The notes under the pieces: model-generated | Database searches by the model: none | Told to the model about the DNA's origin: nothing | What the model saw: the letters and a program-made list of their open reading frames with translations, nothing else | Shown here: positions 26,749 to 38,845 of the stretch, piece after piece | Position numbering within the stretch: position 1 is the first letter of the stretch | How the letters are laid out: each line of letters opens with the position of its first letter | From: Amphirosellinia nigrospora | Taxonomy: Eukaryota; Ascomycota; Sordariomycetes; Xylariales; Xylariaceae | Reading direction: 5' to 3' | NCBI GenBank assembly: GCA_004123355.1 | Contig: SCHM01000002.1 | Span: 8,715,569 to 8,779,568, forward strand | Length of the DNA: 64,000 nt | Made by a program: the position numbers and the translations under genes

Positions 26749-29700
26749 GCTTTAGCTTTAATAATTATATTAAACTAAAAAAAACAACCGTGGACCTATT
26801 TATTATAGTAAACCCGTTTATTAATTAAAAAATAATAAACTTTTTATTAAGTAAAAACTAGCTTTAATAATAATAAATTTAAAAATAATTTAAAACTAAT
26901 TATTACTAATAATTTAAAACTAATTATTAAACTAATTATTAAGTAAAAAACTATAATAGTAATACTTTTAATTATATTTACTTTTATATTTTCGTTTTTA
27001 ATAATAATTTTAAACAACCTAGGTTAAAAAAACGTACTAAATATTAAAATTATTAGTAATAATAAACTAAATATTAAAATTATTATATAAAAACAATAAT
27101 ATTTTTAAGTATACTTATATTTTAAAAATTATTATATTTTAATATATAAACGTTATATTTTATTTAATATAAAGTTAAATATAAAAATATATAATAATAA
27201 ACTAACTTTAAAAAAAATTAATAATAAATTTAACTAAAAAAATAAAAAAATATATAGTTTATATAAAAAATAAACTTATATAAATTAAAAAAAATAGCAC
27301 TATTATAAAAAATTTAAAACTTTTAATAAAAATAAACATAATATAATATAAAATATATTTATTATTTTATTATTTTTATTAAATATATTTTTAAAAAAAT
27401 AACTATATAAAATAAAAAATTATTTAAATAAATATACTATAAAAAATAACTATAAAATAACTATTATAAATCTTAATATATAATAATATAGTTTTTTTTA
27501 TAAATATATAAAAAAAAAAAGCTTTATATAATATATTAACCTTAAAAAAACCGTAAAAATTTACGCTAAATATAACAAATAAAATTAAAGCGTTAAAAAA
27601 TTATTATTTAAATTATTATTAAAAAAAAAAAAAAATAACTTTTAAAATTTAAAATAAACTAATTTTTTAATACTATTAGCTATATTATTTTAGCACTAAA
27701 AATTAATATAAATAATTAAATATACTATAAATATTAATATTAAACCTAAAAAAATTAAATATTTTTTTTATTTTATTTATAATCGGGCTAAAGCTAAAAA
27801 ATATATTTTAAAAAAAGCTATTAAAAAACTAATTATTTAAAAAAAATAACTTAAATAAACTTAGCTAAATTAAACTAGTTTTAATCGAAAAATATAAAAT
27901 TTTTTATTTATAATAAATAATAATAATAAATATTATATTTTTAAAATATATAAAATAAAAAATAAAATAAAAAATATTATTAAAGCATATTTATAATAAA
28001 TAAATAAAAAATTAATATTTTAAATATTTTAACTTAATAAAAACTACTAAAAAAAATACTATATTTTATATATAAATAATAGCAAAAAGTTTAATATAAA
28101 AAATCTAAAAATATTTTTAATAAAATAAAAATAATTATTATTATTTTATTATTTATAAATTAATATTAAAATAGTATAATTAAAAAATCGATAAATTTTA
28201 TTTAAAATAAAACTAAAGCTTTATTTTTATAAACTAAATTATTAACTATATTTTAAATATATAAAATTTTAATAACTATATATATTTTTAATAAAACTAA
28301 TTAATTTATAATAAAAAAAATAACTTTAATTAAAAAATATTTAATTATTTAAATTAAAAAAAAAATAATAAACTTAACTTTAATAATTTATAAATAATAA
28401 ATATATATTATATAATATTTATTAATAAATTTATATATATATTAACTAAAAACTAAAAACTAAAAAAGCTAATATTATATTTTTAAACTATAAAAGTATA
28501 TTTAACTATATAATTTAGCTTATTAAAATAATAAAATATTATATATATTATATATAACTTTTTACGAAAATATTAAAAATATAAATAATATTTATAATTT
28601 TAAAAATATACGTTTATTATTTTTTAAAATATAGCGCAAATTTAAGCAGCGTTATTAAAAAATTAAAAATCTTACTTAAATATAAAACCGCAATTATAAT
28701 ATTGTCGAAAATAATATTATAAATAATAAAAACGAACTAAAAAAACATAGCTAACTATAAAATAAACAATAAAACTAACTCTTATTATTAATATAATAAA
28801 AAAAAACCTCGAAAAAACTTAATTAAAAGCTTATATTATTATATAAAATAAATAAAAATTATTTTAATATAATTTATACTTTAAATATAATATTAAGCTA
28901 AAAAAAGCAAAATATATATATAAATAATTTTATAAACGATTTAAAATATAAAGCTAAAATAAATAAATTTAAAACTTAAAAAATTAATATAATATTTATA
29001 GCTTATAAAAAACTAAATTAAATAAATTAAACATTTTTATATTTTTAAAAACTATTTTTATATAAATTATTTATAAAAATTATTAAAAAATTTATAGTAA
29101 AAATATTTACTTTTAATAAACTTATTTTAAAAAAACACTTATAAAAAAAAATAAAAAAAATAGCTTAAAGCTATATTTAAAAAAATATATAGTTTATTTA
29201 AATATAATATTTTAAAATTTATAAAATATATAAAAGCTATTTATAGCTATTTTATTAACTTTATATAAATATTTAAAAAAAAATATTTATTAACTAATAA
29301 ATTAAATAAATATAAAACTAAAATTTATATTTATAAGTTTATTTAGCATAAAAATATTAACTATAATAAAACTTTTATTTTTATAGTTTAAATAATATTA
29401 TAAAAAATTTTAATAATTTTAATAGCTGCTTAAAAATAATACGTTATTTAAATCGATTTTATAATAATATATTTTAATAAAGCTTTTATAAAAAAATATT
29501 TATAAAACAGTTTAAAATATTAAAAAAATATTTCGAAACTTTTAAATTAAAAAAAAAAAAATATAACTAACTAATTAAAAAAATTATTAAACTAATAAAG
29601 CTTTTATATATTTTAAATAATTAAAATATAACTAATAAATTAAAGCTAAAAAAATTATAAATAAAATTAAATTTAAACTTATAATTTTTAATAACGTTAT

Positions 29701-31380
29701 ATATATTAACTATAAAAAAAAAAATTATAATATTTTATATAAATAATTTCTTAATTATAAAACTTAATTTAAATTATTTAAAAAATATTGCTATAAAAAT
29801 TAATAAAATAGTTTTAGCAAATAATTTAAACTAAACTAATTAATTTTTAAACATATAAATCGTAAAAAATAAAATTAATAATAATATAAGCTTTAATTAA
29901 AAATAATATATAATTAAAATATTTAATTTTATTAGCTTAAGTTTAATACGTAAATATTTTATATTTATAAATATTAAAAAAATAATTTATACTATAAAAC
30001 ATAAAAAAAAAGCTTATTTTTAAAAATAAATTAATTTTTATTATTTTTTTATTTAATAAATTATTTTTTTATTTAAATATAAAGTTAATATAAACTTTAT
30101 TACTTTTATTTAAATAAATTTATAACAAATTTTTTAATAAATATTAAAAATATAAAACAATTAATTAAATATATAAAAAATATTTAAATATATAAATTAA
30201 ATATAATAAACTAAAAAAAACTATTTATATAAAATTTATAATAATATAAGTTTATTTTATTATTAATATTTTTAATATTAAACTTATAAAATAATAATTA
30301 TTAATAAAATATATTATATTTTTAATAGCGCGCTATACTATAACATTTTAAACTATAGTTAATTATAATAAAAAATTTACTAAAAATAAATATATTATAA
30401 AATAAAACATAAATAATTTAATAAAATAAAAAACTTTTTAACTTATTATTTTTTATATAATAATATAAAAGCTATAAATTAATTTAAAATATAGCTATAT
30501 TAAAATAAAAAAGTACGTAAAAATAATATATTATTATATTAACTAAAAAATAAAACTAATTATATTAAACTAATATATATAAAATTAAAAAATAATTTAA
30601 CTAATAAGTTAACTAAACTATTAAAAAAAGCTAAATATTAAAAGTTTTTATTTTTATTTAATTTATAAGTTAAAAAATTAGCAAAAAAAAAAACAAAGCT
30701 AGGTTTTTTAAAACTTTATATAGCAAATAATTAATAGCTTAAGCTTATTTATTATTACTAAAAAAAAAAATTATCGATATATTAATTTTTTAAAAATAAT
30801 TAATTTAGTATTTAATATTATAATGCTTTAAAACTTATAGATTTTATATATAATTAATTCGATTTATTTTATTATATAATTAATAAGCTTATTAAATATT
30901 AAAAAAAATAATATTTAGCTAAAAATAACTAGCGTTATTTATTTATTTTTTAAATTTAAAAAGTTTTAAAGTTTAAATTTAAAAAAGTCCAAGTTTTAAA
31001 AAAATAACGCTATCCGGTTATTTATTTAATAAATACTTAAATAAATATAAAAAATAGTACTATTTTATTTTATATACCATAAAAAATAAAATATTTTAAA
31101 AGTTTTTTTTTAAACTTTAAAATAAATAAAAATTATATTAAAATTATAGTAATATAAAAATATTTATAACAATAATTTTAAGCTAAATAAAAAATAAATC
31201 CGTTTTAAAATAAAATATATAGCCCGTATATATATATATAAATATTATATTTAGTTTAATTAATTAATTATATATTTTTAGTTATAAAAAAAAAAGTTTA
31301 ATTATAATATTAAATTAATTTAAAATTTTTTATTATTTTTCTTTTAAGCTATAATACTATAATATTTATAGCTAAAAAAA

Positions 31381-31689
31381 TATTAATATATATATTAATA
31401 TTTAATTAGCCTAATAATAAATTATATAATTATTAATGCTTAAATAGCTATATAGCATAAAGCATATAGCTTTATATGCGCTAAATATTATGCGGCATAT
31501 ATAAAAAAGCCTTTTTTACGCAGAATAAAAGTATTAAACTACTATAGCTATTTAGGTAAATTTCTAGTATTTAGTAAAAAAATAGCCTACTTAATTTATA
31601 ACTAAAAAACTAAAAGTATATAATAATATAAATATACTAATTAAGCTAACTAACCTAGTATTACCTTTTAGTATTAACACTATTTTATA
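31381..31689 (+). repeat. 3' LTR of Copia-like copy B
   Basis: Starts TATTAATATATATATT and ends TTATA, 309 bp. It is followed directly by the TAAAT duplication. An A-rich tract (GCTAAAAAAA) precedes it, in the place of a polypurine tract. Confidence 0.7.
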
Positions 31690-31694
31690 TAAAT

Positions 31695-34606
31695 AATAAT
31701 ATATTAAATAATATTATTAAACTTAATAATTTTATATTAATTTTTTTATTTTTAAAACCTATTTTTTATTAATAAAAAATCTTTTTATTTTTTTTTATAT
31801 AAAAAACAACAATTATCTAAAAAATAATAAAATATTATATAAAACTATATAAAAATTAAAATTAATAATAATAAATAAAATAAACTATTTTTATATAATA
31901 TATTTATATTTTTTTTTCGAAATAAGATCTTAATATAAAAAAAAAATAAAATAAAAAAAACTATATAAAATTAAAACAATCGAAAAATTAAATATATATT
32001 ATAGCTTTAATTAATAAATTAATATATTTTAATATATATAAATTAAGCTATATTATTATATAAAATATTTAAACGGATAATTTAAACTAAAATAATATAT
32101 AACTTATATAGCTAATAATTATTAAAAAAATATAATTAGCTAAAAAAAAAAACTTAGCTTTATTATTATATAACGTTTAAATATATTTATTATATAATAT
32201 TTAAATATTATAAACTTTTTAATAAAAAAAATAAGCTTTTAAATTAATAACTAAACTATATAAAATAAAATTATTATAACTTTTAATAAACTGTTTAAAA
32301 ATTAAATATAATAAAAATTAATAAACTTATTATACGAAACGTTTTTAAATTTATTATATATAATTTAAATATTTATAAAAAAAAATATATTTTTAAATTT
32401 ATTTTATATAAAAAATTAAAAAAAAAACTATAAAGCTATATAAAAAGTTTAAATTTTTATATAAAATATAATAATATTAAAAAATATTATTTTAATTTAA
32501 TCGTTAATAATTTAATAAATAAACTAATAATTAATTTTAGTATTTAATTTTATTTTTATATAAATTTTAAAACTTTATATAAACTTAAAAATTTATTTAA
32601 GTTTATATTTAATTAAAAATAAATTATATAATATTTATATTTATTTATTTTAAAACTAAAAAAAAAAATACTTTTTAAAAACTATTTTATATATTATATA
32701 ACTTTTATATAGTTTAATTAAATTTAAATTATATTAGTTTAAAATATTTACTAATATTATTAAAAAAAACTTAAAATATAAATATTTACGTATAATTTAT
32801 ATTTATTAATTATATATAATAATTTAAATATTTTTAAAATAACTAAAATATAAATAAATAATATATAAGCTTTATTAGTAGATTTTTATTACGCGAAAAA
32901 AAAATTTAAACAAATAAAAACTTCGTATAAAACTTAAAAAAATTTTATTTTTTAAATATTTATTTGAATTTAATAGTAAAAAAATTTTTTATATAAATAA
33001 AATATTATAATAATTTAAAAAAACTAAGCTAAAAATTTAGCTAAAATTAATTTTTATATAAAAAAATTCGCTTAAGCTTATATTTTTAATAAACTAAAAA
33101 AATATATATTAATAATATATTAATTTAAAACTATATATAATTTTACTATTATAATTTAAATTATTAAGCTATAATATATAATATTAAAATATTAAATAAA
33201 CAATTAAATAATAAAAAATAATTTATCGAAAAAACTTATATTTATTTTTTTAATTTTATTATATAAAACTTTTATTTTTATAAATAAATTATTTATAAAT
33301 AATATAAATATAACTTTATATTTAAATTATTATTATATTTATAATTAAAGCTTATATAAAAATATAATAAACTTAAATTTTAAAATCGAAAATAATATTA
33401 TATAAATTAAATTAAAATATAAAAAATTATGCAAAATATTCTAGCTAGCGAACTATATAATATAATTAACGGTTTTAATAATATTATTACTTTTATATAA
33501 TATTTTAAAAAATTATAAAAATATTTAACTTATTTTTAATATTTATTATTTATATTTAAATTTTAAATTATTATATAATTATTTAATTAAACTAAAAAAA
33601 CTTAAAAAAAAATTAATAATAAATATTATTTTTTAAAAATTATATAAAAAATTTTTTTTTTAAAATATAATATATTAATAATAAAATAACCTAGCTAACA
33701 TATTTATTAAATATACGCTAAACTAAATATTAAAAACTTTAGTTTTTATAAATAAACTATTTATATAAATCGAAATATTTATTAAAAAACCGTAAAAATA
33801 CATTTATATAATAAATAACGGCTAAATATATATAAAAACAATATATTACGTATAAATATTTAAAAAACAAATATTATATATAAATAATAAAAAAGTTAGA
33901 AATTATCAAAAAAAAACTAAAATTTATACTTTAAAAAATAACGCATACGATTAATTTTTAATTTTTTTTTTTTTTTAAACCTAAATATATATAATAAAAA
34001 TAATAAATATTATACGATTATTATATAAACGCCGCAAATGTTGCTTTAAAAACCTAGCACTATATAAATTAATTAAATAAAATATTTTAATAATTAATTA
34101 TAATTATTATATAAATTATTTTAGTATAAAATAATAATTTAGCTATAACTTTAAATAAAAATCGTATAAAAATATTCTTTTTAATATATAAACTTTGTTT
34201 ATATATTAATTAAAATAGCAATTAATAATATTTAAAAAATAATATCATACGAAAAAATAAAAATAATCGTACTTTTTTTATTTTATTATATAATAAAATA
34301 AATTACTTAAAATATATATTAAAAATTATTTATATAAAATAAACAAATAAAAATATATGTACGTTTATATATAACGCTAATAAAAACTTTATAAGTTTAA
34401 TTTTTAGTAAAAAACTATAAATTTTAATAGCGCTACTATTTTTTAAACGTACGAAGTTTTAGAATATTAATACTAAAAACAAAAGGCGTAAAATATAAGC
34501 AAAAACCCTAATAAAGTTAATAAATCTTATAATAATTATTATTAATATTAATAATAATTTTACTTTAATTATTTATTAATATAATGTTTAAAAAAACTTA
34601 AAAAAC

Positions 34607-34638
<32 letters not shown>

Positions 34639-35141
34639 TAATATTACTATTAATATTATTAATATTATTAATATTATTATTAATATTATTACTAATATTA
34701 TATTTATTATAATAATATTAAATTTAATATTATATAAGTTTACAAAATTAGTTAAAATATATATAAAATATATATATATATATAAATATAAATATATACG
34801 CGTAAAAAAAAAAAAAATAAAATAAAAAAAAAATATATAAAAATAACTTAACTTATATATAATAGTAATAAATATAAAAATAATATATTATTTAATCCTT
34901 TAGGATATTTAAATAAATTAAATAAAAAAATTATATATAATAATTACGTATAAATTAGCTTTTTTATTTATATTTACTAACCTTTTTTTTATATATAATT
35001 ATATAAACACTAAGCATTTTAAAAAAATAGCAATTTAATATACTATTGGGCGCTTTTTTATTTATATATTATTATATAATATATTTAATATTTTCTTTAT
35101 ATTTAGATTTTTTATTAAAAAAAAGCAATCGTACGAAAGTA
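31695..35141. other. Body of the second LTR-type element (fossil, right half)
   Basis: RIP-degraded AT-rich sequence, a little richer in G+C toward 33.4-34.5 kb. No open frame. A low-complexity ATT/AAT stretch at about 34610-34735 is listed separately. Confidence 0.45.
34610..34735. repeat. AAT/ATT microsatellite-like tract
   Basis: Runs of AAT and then ATTATTA units (for example TAATATTATTAATATTATTA) over roughly 120 bp. It may be a product of RIP on an older simple repeat. Confidence 0.6.
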
Positions 35142-35353
35142 GTCACAGGTGGCTGGCCAAATACAGCAAATATAGTGGGTCCCTGCGGGACCCACCTAGA
35201 GTTATATGACCACAGCCCCACTGTGCACACACACAAAATCCCTATAGATAGAATTAGCCGCTAAATCCTAGATCTAGCTTAATATCTCTCGATTAATATA
35301 TAAATGGGACCCTAACTAAAAGCTTTACCTCTATAAAGGACACCAATCGTGAC
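35142..35353. mobile_element. DNA-transposon-like short element (212 bp)
   Basis: A GC-richer island with terminal inverted GTCAC...GTGAC and a 7-bp flanking repeat GAAAGTA (35135-35141) and AAAAGTA (35354-35360), which differ by one G/A change. It contains a strong inverted repeat TGGGTCCCTGCGGGACCCA at 35175-35193. The right end, CCAATCGTGAC, is the same as the sequence that ends the tandem array at 37543. A hAT-like origin is possible from the 7-8 bp duplication but not established. Confidence 0.5.
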
Positions 35354-35386
35354 AAAAGTACGCTATAGCTAAAAAAAAAAAAAAAC

Positions 35387-35988
35387 TAATATTATAATTA
35401 TAATATTATTTATATATAAAATTAATATATTAATATTAACTACATATAATAACTAATAGTTACGCTTCACACACTCGAAGAGACAAGGCTCCAGCATATG
35501 TGGTATATTGCATATAAAATCTACAGATAAAGTAGGAAGGAAGGAAGGTCTAAATCTACAGTATAGGCAGCTGCTTAAATACTCGCGTAGGGCAGCTGCA
35601 TTCACTGCCAGTGCCTGCCTTCATTCACTGCAACTGCATTCACTGCAAATGGCAGTCACGCATTCACTGCAAGTGGCAGTTATTGCAAGTGGAGATTACG
35701 GGTGCTGTGGCTAGTGGGGCACAGCCACTAGAGCTTGCAGATCCGTAACTTTAATTATTAATTAATATTAGCTATTTATACGATAAAATTAAGCTAATAT
35801 TTCCGCCCGATTTAATCGTATAATATACCGCAGCAAAATTTTTTTCGTATAAAAAAATTCTTTATATAAAAGCTTAACTTTCGTATAAATAGTTATAAAA
35901 AATAAATCGATATATATTAATATTTATTTTACTTATTATATGTATAATATTATACCTTTTAACTATTTAATACTTATAATATTTTTTG
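35387..35988. repeat. Right terminal repeat of the second element, with a MITE inside
   Basis: Homologous to 6267-6785. The MITE at 35458-35750 interrupts it at a CTAAT site that is still intact at 6550-6554 in the left copy. The outer edge near 35988 is approximate. Confidence 0.6.
35458..35750. mobile_element. MITE-like element, copy 2 (293 bp)
   Basis: Full-length match to 9297-9591, but with far fewer RIP-type changes. Perfect terminal inverted repeats AGTTACG and CGTAACT; flanks CTAAT (35453-35457) and TTAAT (35751-35755) form the 5-bp duplication with one C/T change. Inside are repeated ATTCACTGCA words and a hairpin GTGGCTAGTGGGGCACAGCCAC at 35708-35729. Non-autonomous; no transposase. 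Confidence 0.75.
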
Positions 35989-35989
35989 T

Positions 35990-36742
35990 TTTTTTTATTT
36001 AATAAATAAATAAGCTTAAAAAATAAAGCTTAACTTTTATTTAAGTCGATATAATATTTTAAATTATAATAGTTTAAAAATATATTAATTCGTTTTAAAT
36101 TTCCGATATTACGGAAATTTTTTAGTTCTAGCAATATAAAAAAGTTACTAAAACTTTTTATCGAATTTTTAAAAATAACTATTATTTATTATTAAAGTAA
36201 TTATTATTATTAATTATTTTATAGCGCGGCGCTATTTTTTCTTAAAAATAATTAAACTAATATTTTGTTTTTTTAAACAATATATTTATTTTTTAAATAT
36301 TTAATCTAAATTAAAATTAGCTTTTTTTTTAAAATATTTTAATATAACGTTATATAATAAATTAACTAATATTTTAAAATTAATTAATATTTTTTTAATT
36401 TAACCGAAGTTATTTTTTGCTTTAATTAAAAAATCTATTTAATTTTCGGAGCATTTTACTTTAAATAAACTTTTTAACGTTTAGTTATTATAACTTATTT
36501 AAGCTTAAGCTATATTTAAAATTATATTTTTTTAAAAAAAATTTTATTTATTTTATAATTTATTAATTTTTTAAAAATAACTTATTTTTATTTATTTTTT
36601 TAGCTTTATTAATACTTTAAAATAAAAAAATAAAACTAAGCTTTTTTAGCTAATAATTAACTTATAATATTATAAAACTATTAGTAAGTTTTAATAAATA
36701 CGTATAAAAATATTGTTTAAAATAATAATTAAAGTTATAATA
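35990..36742. other. Outer element resumes (fossil)
   Basis: AT-rich RIP-degraded sequence between the second element and the tandem array. By position it belongs to the outer Gypsy-like element. No domain is identifiable. Confidence 0.45.
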
Positions 36743-37543
36743 GTGCACTATACGAACAGATCCCAATATAGCCACTAATAGAATGCCAAGCCTCCACCTT
36801 GGTATTCCACATCCCTTTTGGGGGTTAGCGCAACTGCGTAGTGGCCAGGAACGCCAATCGTGACAATACCAAGGTAACCGCAGCCTGCAGGTTCGAGCCC
36901 TGCAGGTGGTAAAAGGCTACTGCGCCTTTTCCGGGTGCGTATATTGGTTACTTCCCCTAGCACACAGGTGCCCTATAGATGCCTCGACCTAGTGCCCTTA
37001 CGACCCCTTGTGGAGGAGGGGGTAGAGGGGCTAGGGTCCAAGGGATTGAACCCTGTGTAAGGGGGGGAAGTTACAGTGGGTGCACTGTACGACCAGATCC
37101 CAATATAGCCCACTTTAGAGTGCCAAGCCTCCACCTTGGTATTCTACATCCCTTTTACAGGGGGTTAGCGCAACTGCGTAGTGGCCAGGAACGCCAATCG
37201 TGACAATACCAAGGTACCCACAGCCTGCAGGTTCGAGCCCTGTAGGTGGTAAAAGGCCCAGCCTTTTCCGGGTGCGTATATTGGTTACTTCCCCTAGCAC
37301 ACAGGTGCCTTGAATGCCTCGACCTAGCAGCCCTACTTGACCGCCCCTGTGGAGGGGGAGGAAGGGGGGCTAGGGTTCAAGGGACTGAACCCTGTGTAAG
37401 GAGGGGGAAGTTACAGTGGTGCACTATACGAACAGATCCCAATATAGCCACTAATAGAATGCCAAGCCTCCACCTTAGTATTCCACATCCCTTTTGGGGG
37501 TTAGCGCAACTGCGTAGTGGCCAGGAACGCTAATCGTGACAAT
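36743..37543 (+). repeat. Tandem array of a 338-bp unit with tRNA-like T-arms
   Basis: Unit 1 is 36743-37079, unit 2 is 37080-37418, and a partial unit 3 is 37419-37543; each starts GTGCACTRTACGAMCAGATC. Composition is normal although the surroundings are RIP-degraded. In each full unit, a plus-strand stretch (GCAGG, TTCGAGC, CCTGC; 36887-36904) folds as a tRNA T-arm and matches a Pol III B box, with a TTAGCGCAACTGCG A-box-like stretch about 60 bp upstream. A second T-arm-like stretch (CAGGG, TTCAATC, CCTTG) lies on the minus strand near 37040-37056. The family may be a tRNA-derived SINE or a non-autonomous DNA element; the end CCAATCGTGACAA resembles the element at 35142. Confidence 0.55.
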
Positions 37544-38636
37544 TAAGCAATTTTTTGCCTAATAACCCGTTTATTTATATTATAATATTATATATTTTAG
37601 CTTCGGGTAATTTAGCACTATATGTTTTATTTTAAAACAATTATAATAAATAATAAGTTTTTAGTTTTTATTAATATTATAGCTAAAAAAGTTAATATTT
37701 TAACAAGATTTTTTATATAAAAAATAGTTATTAAATTATTATAGCTTTTAAAAAATGCTTTATTTATACCTTATTTTATTATAAATTATTTTCGTTAATA
37801 GTTTTACTTTATATTATAACGATTAAACTAATATATATTTTAAAAATAACTTTTTAAAAGATTTTTTTTTTAAGCTATCGTTAAGTTTAGCTAATAAATA
37901 TATCGCTTATAACTTATTAAGAAAATAGTTAAAGTTTTAGCTTCGATTTTTTTATATTTTTTTAAAAAATCTAAAAATAATTTATAATTACGCTAGTAAA
38001 TTATAGCTAGTTTAATAATACTAGCTAAACTACTAGTAATATTATTTACTATATTAACTTATAACTAACGGTTAAATTTTTTTAAAAACTTTAGCTATAT
38101 TTTTATAATATTTTAAGTTAATATAGTTAGTTTATTTTAATTTTATAAGTTTTTTAAAATAAATATTTATATAAAAAACTTAAAAAGCTTTATTTTTATT
38201 TTTTTACTAGCGAAATAAAATTTTAAGTTTAAGTTAACAAAAAAAGTTTAGTTCGGATTAGGTTTTTTTTTATATTTAAAGCTAATTAAAAACGTTTTAA
38301 TAAAAAACTTGTTTTTAATTCGCTTTAAAGCTATACTTAGGTTTAATAAAAGTTTTAAGATCTTTTTAAGTATTGCAATTTTATTAGTTTTGTTTTTGCT
38401 AGCAATCGGGCTAGTTTTTTTTTTTTTTTTTAAAGGTTATTTGTTTTTTAGCCGTAATAATCTTAGCGTCCAGCTATTTTTTATTATAAAAATCAATATT
38501 AATAGTTTTATTAGCTAAAATTACGTTATTAAAAAATAGCTACTAGCTAGCTAATATTACTATAGTTATTTTTTTTTTTGCTACTAAAACTTAAAAACGG
38601 TTTAATAACAGTTTAAAAAATAAAAAAAAATTAATA
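37544..38636. other. Outer element, right-hand body (fossil)
   Basis: AT-rich but with more residual G+C than the centre of the block. A 69-codon plus-strand frame at 38309-38518 is a low-complexity product of T-rich sequence, not a gene. By the inferred minus orientation this would be the 5'/gag side of the outer element. Confidence 0.45.
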
Positions 38637-38840
38637 TATTAAATAGTTAAGCTTTAAAATAAAATAAAATCGCCGGTAAATTATTAGTAAACAAAAATAT
38701 ATAAATAAAAGCTTAATATTATTAATTCTTAAACCTTTTTTTATTACCTAAAGAGGCTATAGGTCTTTATATAGCTAATCTCTATTTACTAGACCTACTT
38801 TAGGGTACCAGCTAGTCACCTAGTACCCTGTCACCTGATA
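38637..38840. repeat. Right terminal repeat (LTR) of the outer element
   Basis: Partner of 1224-1427. The inner (left) part is RIP-mutated and the outer 80 bp or so is intact, the mirror image of the left copy. It ends ACCTGATA and is followed by the TGCGC target duplication at 38841-38845. Confidence 0.8.
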
Positions 38841-38845
38841 TGCGC

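Larger units (their letters stand above)
24512..31689 (+). mobile_element. Copia-like LTR fossil, copy B (full length)
   Basis: LTRs at 24512-24834 and 31381-31689 and a 5-bp target duplication TAAAT (24507-24511 and 31690-31694) bound a 7.18-kb element. It is the same family and direction as copy A and is alignable to it from end to end. Placement in Ty1/Copia is an inference from the position of the late pol features just before the 3' LTR. It is more AT-rich than copy A in places and broken throughout. Confidence 0.7.
6267..35988. mobile_element. Second LTR-type element, nested in the outer one (fossil)
   Basis: The stretches 6267-6785 and 35387-35988 are homologous in direct orientation once a different short insertion is removed from each, giving terminal repeats of roughly 305-310 bp. 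The element's own DNA is 6267-10208, 24459-24511 and 31695-35988, about 7.3 kb without insertions, which fits a full-length LTR retrotransposon. The superfamily is not resolved because the body is RIP-destroyed; broken throughout. The target duplication could not be fixed because both flanks are A/T only. Confidence 0.55.
1224..38840 (-). mobile_element. Outer Ty3/Gypsy-like LTR fossil carrying a nest of insertions
   Basis: A single insertion event is shown by identical 5-bp direct repeats TGCGC just outside both ends and by 204-bp terminal direct repeats that align without gaps. Its own sequence is 1224-6266, about 35990-36742 and about 37544-38840, roughly 6.9 kb once the later insertions are subtracted, a normal full length for Ty3/Gypsy. 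An RT-like YxDD-type motif reads on the minus strand near 5855-5895, so the element points leftward with its pol part on the left and its gag side on the right. It is broken throughout by RIP, with very many breaks. It is the oldest layer, because every other element lies inside it. Confidence 0.75.

Noticed and set aside
36775-37533. Small open frames repeated in the tandem array (for example AGLEPAGCGYLGIVTIG)
   Set aside because: They are the same non-coding repeat read three times; the TTCGAGCCC T-arm explains the recurring peptide.
38309-38518. 69-codon open frame in the AT block
   Set aside because: Low-complexity Phe/Leu/Ile product of T-rich RIP-mutated DNA inside an old element, not a gene.
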